A DNA stretch of 49,706 nucleotides from Novosphingobium panipatense (lineage in GTDB: Bacteria; Pseudomonadota; Alphaproteobacteria; Sphingomonadales; Sphingomonadaceae): positions 516-50,221 of the forward strand of contig NZ_MSQB01000033.1 of the NCBI RefSeq assembly GCF_002149965.1. Direction: 5' to 3'. This document shows, piece after piece, positions 43,347-49,706 of the stretch. A program made the position numbers and the translations under genes. Below the pieces are notes generated by a model. That model searched no databases and was not told the origin of the DNA. It was given only the letters and a program-made list of their open reading frames with translations. The number at the start of each line of letters is the position of its first letter. Position 1 is the stretch's first letter.

Positions 43347-44114
43347 TCAGAGGCTTTCGGCCCATTCGATAGCGGCATCGGCGACTTTCTCCCAGCCCGG
43401 TTCCAGCAGTGTCCAGTGCGACCGGTCGGGAAATTCGAGATAGTCGGTGCGGGCGGGCGCCCGGCGCTGCTTGCGGTGGATCGCGCGCGTCATCGCGGCA
43501 TCCGCGATCAGGTCCCGGCCGCCGCCGATCAGCAGGAGCGGCGGGCGCGCAGGGTTGGCCCAATCGATCTTCATGGGCTTGACGATGCCGTCCCAGTAGA
43601 CCCGCCCCGGCGTCGGCACGACGTAGCGGTCGTAGGCGGTCTCCGCCTCGGCGGGGGACAGCGTCTGTGCGAAACGCCGGGCGAAGAAGCGGCGCGACAT
43701 CTGCTTGGCCTTCCCCCGGCTGAACGGATCGAGGAAGACGGGCAGCGCCGAGACCAGCGCATGAGGGAAGATTGGCACGCCCGGCGTCGGTGCGGGATCG
43801 ATCGCGACACCGGCCGCGCCCAGTCCGCGGTCGAGCAGGTGCTGGACGAAGACGCCGCCCAGTGAATGGCCGATCAGGATCGGTGCTTCGGGCAGTGCGC
43901 TGACGATCGCGGCATAGTGGTCGACGATCCGGCGCTGGCCCAGGGCGCCAAGTTCTGGATGCGGCCGGGCGCGCAGCGCGGCGGGATCGCCCTCGTCCAG
44001 CGGCCAGTCCGGTGCGATCACCGTGTGGCCGCGCGCTTCGTAGCGGGCCTTCACATGCTCCCAGCTGCGCGCATTGAGCCAAGCGCCGTGGATGAGAACG
44101 ATGGTCTTGCTCAT
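43347..44114 (-). CDS. Alpha/beta hydrolase, single-domain
   Basis: 255 residues. Oxyanion loop IVLIHGAWLNARSW (5-18), nucleophile S84 in LIGHSLGGVFVQ, acid near D201 in GGGRDLIADA, and H233 in PDRSHWTLLEPGWE. This is the esterase/hydrolase group whose members begin KTIVLIHGAW. No signal peptide. The substrate is not predictable. It follows the short-chain dehydrogenase by 27 bp and precedes another hydrolase by 48 bp, so the three genes may form one operon controlled by the divergent GlxA-type regulator. Confidence 0.88.
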   Translation of the reverse strand: MSKTIVLIHGAWLNARSWEHVKARYEARGHTVIAPDWPLDEGDPAALRARPHPELGALGQRRIVDHYAAIVSALPEAPILIGHSLGGVFVQHLLDRGLGAAGVAIDPAPTPGVPIFPHALVSALPVFLDPFSRGKAKQMSRRFFARRFAQTLSPAEAETAYDRYVVPTPGRVYWDGIVKPMKIDWANPARPPLLLIGGGRDLIADAAMTRAIHRKQRRAPARTDYLEFPDRSHWTLLEPGWEKVADAAIEWAESL

Positions 44115-44141
44115 CGGAAAACTCCTCTTGAGGGGCCGGCT

Positions 44142-44921
44142 TTACACCGCGTAGCGAGGTGCCGGGCGATTGCGGGACAAGTTGGGACGAAGCGCGCCGC
44201 GCGCCTTAAGGTAAGCGTCGAGATCGGCATTGTCCGGCAGGGCGGGAATGGTGATCGTCTCGCCGAGGTCGAGGCCCGAAAGTGCGGCATCGACCATGTC
44301 CTCCACGTCCATCACCATTTCGGCGGGCAGTCCGGCGAGTTGTTCCTCGGTCCAGATCGGCGTGCGGGTGATGCCCGGCAGCACGGCCTGCACGCGCACG
44401 CCCCTGGCGCCAAGCTCGACGTTCAGCGCCTCGGTGAAGGCCAGGACGTAGGCCTTGGTCGCAGGATAGACCGCCGTGAACCCGTCCGGCATGAGCGCCG
44501 TCACCGAGGTCATGTTGACGATCGTCCCGCTTCCGGCCTCGGCAAGGCGCGGAGCGATGGCGGCGGCAAGGCGGGTCACGGCCAGCACGTTGAGGTCGAT
44601 CATGCCGGTGAGATAGGCCGGGTCGGCGCCGACGAACGCGGTCTCCCCGGCGATCCCGGCATTGTTGACGAGGCCGGTGATTGCAGCGTCCTCTTGCAGG
44701 TGCCGTTCGATGCGGGCGAGATCTTCGGGCCGGGAGAGGTCGGCGCTGAGGGTTTCGACCGTCACGCCGGTCTCGGCCTCCAGTCTTGCCGCCAGTGCTT
44801 CCAGCCGGTCGGCGCGGCGGGCGACGAGGATGAGGTCGTGGCCGCGCCGGGCGAGACGGTCGGCATAGACCGCGCCGATGCCGTCCGAAGCGCCGGTGAT
44901 GAGGAAAGTACCGTTAGCCAT
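44142..44921 (-). CDS. Short-chain dehydrogenase/reductase
   Basis: 259 residues, classical SDR. NAD(P) loop GASDGIG (10-16) followed by ARR (34-36, suggests NADP), NNAG (86-89), and catalytic S139, Y152 and K156 in NMTSVTAL and VYPATKAY. TVETLSADLSRPEDLARIE is the D-motif for cofactor binding. Start ATG 44921 with AAAGGAC 8 bases upstream. It is divergent from the GlxA-family regulator and probably under its control, an arrangement common in proteobacteria. Substrate unknown. Confidence 0.93.
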   Translation of the reverse strand: MANGTFLITGASDGIGAVYADRLARRGHDLILVARRADRLEALAARLEAETGVTVETLSADLSRPEDLARIERHLQEDAAITGLVNNAGIAGETAFVGADPAYLTGMIDLNVLAVTRLAAAIAPRLAEAGSGTIVNMTSVTALMPDGFTAVYPATKAYVLAFTEALNVELGARGVRVQAVLPGITRTPIWTEEQLAGLPAEMVMDVEDMVDAALSGLDLGETITIPALPDNADLDAYLKARGALRPNLSRNRPAPRYAV

Positions 44922-45005
44922 GATGTCTGTCCTTTCTGGATGGGCCGTTGCGCCCTGTGAGAAGAGGAATAGACTGATCGGCGGAGCGGCAGGATCGGCG
45001 GTTCC

Positions 45006-45030
45006 GACATAAGACAGGCCAAAACTGACA
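45006..45030 (-). promoter_or_regulatory. Repeated TGTC motifs in the divergent SDR/regulator gap
   Basis: On the minus strand three TGTC elements occur at 45030-45027, 45016-45013 and 45009-45006, spaced 14 and 7 nt, in the sequence TTTGTCAGTTTTGGCCTGTC and onward. AraC-type regulators bind direct repeats, and the site lies 15-39 bp before the regulator start. This is a pattern by eye, without support from a known consensus. Confidence 0.25.
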
Positions 45031-45044
45031 AAGGGGCTTCCGGC

Positions 45045-46034
45045 ATGTCCACCGCGCCGCGTATCAAGGCAGAGATCGGGCTGGTTCTCTATGCGAACTG
45101 TCAGGCCGCCATGGTCCACGGGATCACCGACCTGTTCGCCATAGCATCCCATTTCTCGGCAGCGCGGGGCGGGCCGCAGATCAGGGTCAGCCACTGGTCG
45201 ATGGACGGCGCGGGAGACTTCTCGCGCGTTTCGGACAGTCACCCGGAGGAAGCGGGAAACCCGGCGATCCTGATCGTGCCGGGCCGCCTTTCCGGCCCCG
45301 CCGATGCCGAGGAAGCCGCGCCTTATGCCCGCTGGCTGCGCGATCGGCACGGCCAGGGCGCGACACTGGCGTCCTCTTGCGGAGGTGCCTTCATTCTGGC
45401 GGCGACGGGTCTGCTTTCGGGCCGCCCCGCCACCACGCACTGGCTTTTCGCAGACCGTTTCCGCGCCCGTTTCCCGGACGTGCGGGTGGAACCGGAAAGG
45501 ATTGTGATCGAGGACGGAGACATCATCACGGCGGGCGGACTGATGGCCTGGACGGACCTGGGCATGCGGATCGTCGACCGGCTGCTCGGCCCTTCGGTCA
45601 TGATCGAGACCGGCAAGTTCCTGCTGATCGACCCATCCGGCCGCGAGCAGCGCCACTACAGCAGCTTCGCCCCCCGCTTGACCCACGGTGACGAGCCGAT
45701 CCTCAGGGTCCAGCACTGGTTGCAGCAGGGCGCCGGGCGCGGGGTCAGCGTTTCCGAGATGGCAGGGCGGGCCGCGCTGGAGGAGCGCACTTTCCTGCGC
45801 CGTTTCAAGACTGCCACCGGGATGCGGCCGGTCGAATACCTCCAGCACTTGCGCGTCGGCAAGGCGCGCGAACTGCTGGAATTCACCCGCCGCTCGGTAG
45901 ACCAGATCGCCTGGACGGTGGGCTACGAGGATGCGACCGCGTTCCGGCGCGTGTTCAACCGCGTCATGGGCCTGTCGCCCGGCGAATACCGCAATCGCTT
46001 TTCCAGTGGAACCGACCTGCCGATAGCTGCCTGA
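45045..46034 (+). CDS. GlxA-family AraC-type transcriptional regulator
   Basis: 329 residues. The N-terminal DJ-1/PfpI-like domain (about 8-190) has LVLYANCQAAMVHGITDLFA and the elbow SSCGGAFILAATGLLSGRPA with its cysteine; such domains sense small molecules but are usually catalytically silent. The C-terminal HTH_18 (about 222-320) reads VSVSEMAGRAALEERTFLRR, RPVEYLQHLRVGKARELLEF and QIAWTVGYEDATAFRRVFNR. AAGGGG lies 8 bases before ATG 45045. It is divergent from the dehydrogenase, with 123 bp between, and likely controls it and the two hydrolases. Confidence 0.93.
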   Translation: MSTAPRIKAEIGLVLYANCQAAMVHGITDLFAIASHFSAARGGPQIRVSHWSMDGAGDFSRVSDSHPEEAGNPAILIVPGRLSGPADAEEAAPYARWLRDRHGQGATLASSCGGAFILAATGLLSGRPATTHWLFADRFRARFPDVRVEPERIVIEDGDIITAGGLMAWTDLGMRIVDRLLGPSVMIETGKFLLIDPSGREQRHYSSFAPRLTHGDEPILRVQHWLQQGAGRGVSVSEMAGRAALEERTFLRRFKTATGMRPVEYLQHLRVGKARELLEFTRRSVDQIAWTVGYEDATAFRRVFNRVMGLSPGEYRNRFSSGTDLPIAA

Positions 46035-46333
46035 TCGGGTGTGTTCGCAGCCGCCGTCGGCCGCGTTTCCGCGACCTCCTGGAATTGGTTAACGATCGCT
46101 TAAATTGTTGAAATTTCAGCGCTACGTAAATGTCCGTATTGCAACGGATTGCGGAGACGTAGATAGGCCTGCTCCATTACATCCTTGCACGCCTGTTTAC
46201 CTTTGTGTGGCGCGCAAGGTCTGTAAGGCATTGATTTACGGCGGATTAGCAATTTGGGGTGCGATCCGAACCGCTTGGGACGCAAATCGTCCTACAATGT
46301 CGATCATTGGGGTTTGATTTTTTGGTGGGGCAC

Positions 46334-47158
46334 ATGACGGAATCGAAGCAGAAGAACCGCAAGGGCACGGGCGCCGCAGTGGCAGCCGCGGGCGGTTCGC
46401 CAACCGGCAACACGCAAGTAACCGGCCCGCAGGTCAACGGCAGTCTGCCGCTCTATCGCGACCCGCGCCCGGTCCACAGCACCACCCACGCGCAAGCGGC
46501 AGTGGTCGTCGCGCCGACCGATTTCGCCTTCGCGGCCGGGGCGCCGATGATCCAGCTGACGGTCGACGAGTTCGAACGCGCCGCGCTCGACTATCCGATC
46601 CTGTTCTTCGGAGAGGACCGCCAGCCTTACGTCGTCACCGGTCTCGAGGCCGAGCGCAACCTGTTCGTCTCCGCAGGGCAGTACCAGACCGGCGCCTATA
46701 TCCCGGCCTACCTGCGCCGTTATCCTTTCGTCTTCGCGCGTGACGAGGGCAGCGAACGCCTGATCCTCTGCCTCGACCATGCCTCGGGCCGGGTCGCCGA
46801 GGCCGAAGCCGAAGGCGCGGTCGCCCTGTTCGAAGGCGGCGAGCCGACCGAACTGACGCTTCAGGCCCTGCGCTTTTGCGAGAACTACGAAGCGGCGCAG
46901 GCCCGTACCCGTGCTCTGGTGGCGCTGCTCGAAGAGCTCGACCTGTTCGAGCTGAAGCAGGTTCACTACACCGCGCCGCAGGCCGCCGAGCCGAGCCTGC
47001 TGGTGGAATACCGCACGGTCGATCGCGCCCGTTTCGAGGCGCTTTCGGGAGAGCAGTTCCTGCGCCTGCGCGATCTGGGGGCGCTGCCCGCGATCCACGC
47101 GCAGATCGCCTCGCAGGCGAAGTGGGACGCTCTGGCCGCAGTCGCCCGCGCGACCTGA
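46334..47158 (+). CDS. SapC-family protein
   Basis: 274 residues. The N-terminal 50 residues are low complexity (Ala, Gly, Thr); then the SapC domain: AFAAGAPMIQLTVDEFERAA, DYPILFFGEDRQPYVVTGLE, ERNLFVSAGQYQTGAYIPAY, LRRYPFVFARDEGSERLILC, and a C-terminal LRLRDLGALPAIHAQIASQA. SapC was first seen in a surface-layer gene cluster; its molecular role is unknown and it is widespread beside autotransporters and adhesins in alphaproteobacteria. That fits the large glycine-rich surface protein starting 262 bp downstream. Start ATG 46334, ribosome site GGTGGGG. No signal peptide. Confidence 0.88.
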   Translation: MTESKQKNRKGTGAAVAAAGGSPTGNTQVTGPQVNGSLPLYRDPRPVHSTTHAQAAVVVAPTDFAFAAGAPMIQLTVDEFERAALDYPILFFGEDRQPYVVTGLEAERNLFVSAGQYQTGAYIPAYLRRYPFVFARDEGSERLILCLDHASGRVAEAEAEGAVALFEGGEPTELTLQALRFCENYEAAQARTRALVALLEELDLFELKQVHYTAPQAAEPSLLVEYRTVDRARFEALSGEQFLRLRDLGALPAIHAQIASQAKWDALAAVARAT

Positions 47159-47172
47159 TCCTCACAGGATAG

Positions 47173-47220
47173 AGAACCGTCCGGCCCTTACCGCATGCGC
47201 GGTGGGGGATGGGCGGTTCT
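47173..47220. other. Two-stem hairpin after the SapC gene
   Basis: AGAACCG (47173-47179) pairs with CGGTTCT (47214-47220), enclosing a second stem ACCGC/GCGGT (47190-47203). No T tract follows, so a Rho-independent terminator is unlikely. It may be an RNA structure between the SapC and autotransporter genes. The rest of 47221-47420 holds nothing I can identify. Confidence 0.4.
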
Positions 47221-47420
47221 GGCGCGTCGCGGCGCCTGAGCCAAACCGGCGGCATTTCCCAAAGCGCTGATAAGCGGGAAATTCTTTCGTCATTTTCTAT
47301 GTGTTGTCCCGGATTCCTGCTGCGCCGGTGGTGGCGTAAGGCAGGGAAATCCAGCTCCGGGGGGCGGGCCGGGCGACGTGCCGATCAGGCCGTTCCTGAT
47401 CAGGCAAGCGGGGGCTTACC

Positions 47421-49706
47421 TTGAACAATTCCGAACCTTTCGCCGGCCGTTCCAACGCGAGCAAGGTGAACGCGAACAAGGCGGGGGCGCGTGCATCGCG
47501 CCGCTCCTGGCGCACAAGCGCATCCGCCGCCACTCTGGCGGCGATGCTCGTTTCCGGCGGCGCCGTTCCGGTTCAGGCCTGGGCGCAATCCGCGCCTACC
47601 CCCTCTCCGACACCTACTCCCGCGATCACCCCCGATCCCATCGTGATGCCGCCCGTCGGATCGCAGATCAAGAATCCGCTGACCGGTGAGATGGAAGTCG
47701 TCACCGAGCAGATGCCGCCGATGCAGGTGAAGACCGCCAGCGACAATGTGATCCTGCTTGCCACCCAGGTCGGCCAGACTTTCGAGGTTTCGGGCACGAC
47801 TTACACGGTTACTGCCGTCACGGCCGAAGTCGGCGGGCCGGTCACTTCGGTTTCGCTGCAAAGCTCGGCCGACAACACCGTCAGCACGAACGATGTCGTG
47901 ATCTCGATCGCGCCTGCCACCAATGCCAGCGGGGCTGACGATATCGCCCTGCCGTCCGATCCAGGCGACCATGTCTATCGCAACGTCCAGCGCGGTCGTA
48001 GCGGCGGCAACGGGCATATCGGCGCGCTGTTCATTTCCGCCGGTGACGGCGGTTCCGGTGCTAACGGTCCGAACATCACCGATTCGATCTCCGGCTCGAT
48101 CACCTCGCAATCGGGCGGCCTTGCCGCCGTCATCGTCCAGAGCATCGGCGGCAACGGCGGCAAAGGCGGCAACGGCTATCTCGGGTCGGACGGCGGCACC
48201 GGCGGTACGGCTGGGGTGGGCGGGGACGTCAGCCTGGTCAGCACGGCGGACGTGGTGACCACCGGCTCCGGCGCCTATGGCATCCTCGTCAGCAGTTCCG
48301 CGGGCAAGGGCGGCGCGGGCGGTGACGGCTGGCTCTCCGGCGGCGGTTCGGGCGGCGGTTCGCCGGGCGTGGGCGGCAATGCTTCGGCCACCAACCGGGG
48401 AACCGTGGCCACCAGCGGCGCGGGCGCGATCGGCATCCTGGCGCAGAGCCTGGGCGGCACGGCGGGCAGCGGCGGGGACAGCTTCGGGCTTGTCGCGTCC
48501 AGCGGCGGCGGCAGCTTCGGCGGCAAGGGCGGCAATGTCGTCGTCAACCAGAACGGCGTCGTCCAGACTTCGGGTGAAGGCGCGCATGGCGTGCTGGCGC
48601 AGTCGGTCGGCGGCTCGGGCGGCAGCGGCGGCACCAGCGGCGGCGTCTTTGCCGATTCCAGCTCCGGCGGCGCGGGCGGCCCCGGCGGCAATGCCACGAT
48701 CACGGCGGGTTCGGATTCCTCCACCAAGACCACCGGTGACTATGCGCATGCCTTCTTCGCCCAGTCGGTGGGCGGCGGCGGCGGTAACGGCGGCACCACG
48801 ATCGGCGCGGTCGCGCTGGGCAGCTCCGGCAGCCAGGGCAGCGACGCCGGAACCGCCAGCATCGCCATCGCCAACGGCGCCTTCGTTTCGACGGCGGGCA
48901 CCGGTTCCTACGGTGTGATGGCGCAGTCCATCGGCGGCGGCGGCGGCAATGCGGGCGTCAGCGGCGGCCTCGCCTCGCTGGGCGGAACCGGCGCGGGCGG
49001 CGGCAATGGCGGTTCTGTCTACGTTTCCTCCGGCGCGACGATGGTGACCACCGGAGACTCGGGCAAGGGCATCTTCGCCCAGTCGATCGGCGGCGGCGGC
49101 GGTTCGGCCGCCGGCACGGGCGGCCTGGTAGCGCTGGGCGGATCGGGCGCGGGCGGCGGCAACGGCGGCCTGGTGGAGATCACCCAGACTTCGGCAGGCT
49201 CGATCACGACGTCCGGGGCATGGGCCGATGCGATCTTCGCACAGTCCGTCGGCGGCGGCGGCGGTTCGGGTTCCGGTTCGGTCGGCCTGGTCGGCCTTGG
49301 CGGCAAGGGCGCCAGCGGCGGTCTTGGCGGCACCGTGATCGTCGACAACCAGGGCGCTCTCAAGACCACGGGCGACTATGCACGCGGCATCTTCGCGCAG
49401 TCGGTGGGCGGCGGCGGCGGCGCGGGCGGCAATTCGACCGGCCTTGCCGCGATCGGCGGCAGCGGCTCGGGCACCAGCCCGGGCGGCAATGTCACGGTTA
49501 CCAACGGCGGTTCGATCCTTACCACGGGCCTGCGCGCCATCGGCATCCAGGCGCAGTCGGTCGGCGGCGGCGGCGGTGATGGCGGCAGTTCCACCGGCCT
49601 GATCTCGATCGGCGGCTCGGGCGGCGGCGGCGGCAACGGCGGCGTGGTCACGGTGACCAACAGCGGCATGATCACGACCCAGGGCGATAAGGCCCTGGGC
49701 ATCATC
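47421..49706 (+). CDS. Large glycine-rich repeat autotransporter-like surface protein (5' part)
   Basis: 762 codons without a stop, running off the right edge. Start TTG 47421 follows GGGGG by 6 bases and is the only start near the in-frame TGA at 47397. The N-terminus is a long basic signal peptide (SRRSWRTSASAATLAAMLVS, to about residue 55), then a Pro-rich stretch, a domain of about 180 residues (VKTASDNVILLATQVGQTFE) and ten repeats of 51-54 residues, each with a motif of the form (A/V)QS(V/I/L)GG and a Gly-rich turn. Such proteins form a beta-helical passenger; the expected C-terminal autotransporter barrel lies outside the window. Function as an adhesin is inferred. Confidence 0.8.
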   Translation, partial: MNNSEPFAGRSNASKVNANKAGARASRRSWRTSASAATLAAMLVSGGAVPVQAWAQSAPTPSPTPTPAITPDPIVMPPVGSQIKNPLTGEMEVVTEQMPPMQVKTASDNVILLATQVGQTFEVSGTTYTVTAVTAEVGGPVTSVSLQSSADNTVSTNDVVISIAPATNASGADDIALPSDPGDHVYRNVQRGRSGGNGHIGALFISAGDGGSGANGPNITDSISGSITSQSGGLAAVIVQSIGGNGGKGGNGYLGSDGGTGGTAGVGGDVSLVSTADVVTTGSGAYGILVSSSAGKGGAGGDGWLSGGGSGGGSPGVGGNASATNRGTVATSGAGAIGILAQSLGGTAGSGGDSFGLVASSGGGSFGGKGGNVVVNQNGVVQTSGEGAHGVLAQSVGGSGGSGGTSGGVFADSSSGGAGGPGGNATITAGSDSSTKTTGDYAHAFFAQSVGGGGGNGGTTIGAVALGSSGSQGSDAGTASIAIANGAFVSTAGTGSYGVMAQSIGGGGGNAGVSGGLASLGGTGAGGGNGGSVYVSSGATMVTTGDSGKGIFAQSIGGGGGSAAGTGGLVALGGSGAGGGNGGLVEITQTSAGSITTSGAWADAIFAQSVGGGGGSGSGSVGLVGLGGKGASGGLGGTVIVDNQGALKTTGDYARGIFAQSVGGGGGAGGNSTGLAAIGGSGSGTSPGGNVTVTNGGSILTTGLRAIGIQAQSVGGGGGDGGSSTGLISIGGSGGGGGNGGVVTVTNSGMITTQGDKALGII
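48135..49706 (+). repeat. Ten tandem coding repeats, period 51-54 codons
   Basis: The motif QS(V/I/L)GG, or its degenerate form, recurs with its preceding codon at 48135, 48288, 48441, 48597, 48759, 48921, 49077, 49239, 49395 and 49551, i.e. codons 239, 290, 341, 393, 447, 501, 553, 607, 659 and 711. Spacing is 153-162 bp. The first two copies are degenerate (VQSIGG, VSSSAG), the last six nearly uniform (AQSVGGGGG or AQSIGGGGG). Confidence 0.9.

Noticed and set aside
46278..46292. GGACG/CGTCC hairpin before the SapC gene
   Set aside because: Five base pairs only; expected by chance in such DNA.
47400..48749. Minus-strand frames, Pro- or Ala-rich, against the autotransporter gene
   Set aside because: They mirror the glycine codons of the repeat protein (GGC read as GCC); no start signal or domain.

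Overview
The window (49,706 bp, GC-rich) reads as chromosome of an alphaproteobacterium of the Sphingomonadaceae, most likely a Novosphingobium or Sphingobium relative. The grounds are an alphaproteobacterial initiator tRNA, three TonB-dependent receptors (one of the long type common in Sphingomonadales and Caulobacter), a SapC-family protein, many surface and secreted proteins, and dense gene packing with frequent ATGA overlaps. The genus is inference; no marker gene settles it.

Layout. 1-6.5 kb: initiator tRNA with its terminator, an eroded reading frame, a short Omp85-type barrel protein, a sulfotransferase/pyruvyl-transferase pair likely to decorate a surface glycan, and chromate transporter chrA. 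6.7-13 kb: a secreted GH2 beta-galactosidase, then an ECF sigma/anti-sigma pair divergent from a subtilisin-like protease and a Gly/Ala/Ser-rich secreted protein, with a 12-bp perfect inverted repeat in the divergent gap. 13-19.3 kb: Old Yellow Enzyme, LysR regulator, the MsrP/MsrQ periplasmic methionine sulfoxide repair system, a GST, a cluster of palindromes that includes a 33-bp perfect inverted repeat, and a membrane c-di-GMP phosphodiesterase.

19.3-28.1 kb, all minus strand: an operon-like run of a DUF2188-like protein, a methyltransferase-like protein, a small membrane protein and lysA, followed by a complete heme-utilisation set (FecI-like sigma, FecR-like anti-sigma, STN-type outer-membrane receptor, heme oxygenase, DUF454 protein and a dedicated TonB). 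A Fur-like box lies in front of fecI. 28.2-34 kb: an exported protein of unknown function, a Ca2+-dependent PI-PLC-like enzyme, a TonB-dependent receptor and an unusual double TetR regulator; this may be an undescribed lipid-headgroup scavenging locus. 34-40.3 kb: a minimal pectin/rhamnogalacturonan locus (receptor, DUF6250-like protein, YetA/PcRGLX-like lyase).

40.5-49.7 kb: acetate symporter ActP with its DUF485 partner, two alpha/beta hydrolases, a short-chain dehydrogenase divergent from a GlxA-type AraC regulator, a SapC-family protein, and the start of a very large glycine-rich autotransporter-like protein with regular 51-54 residue repeats that runs off the right edge. No CRISPR array, insertion sequence, phage or rRNA was seen.
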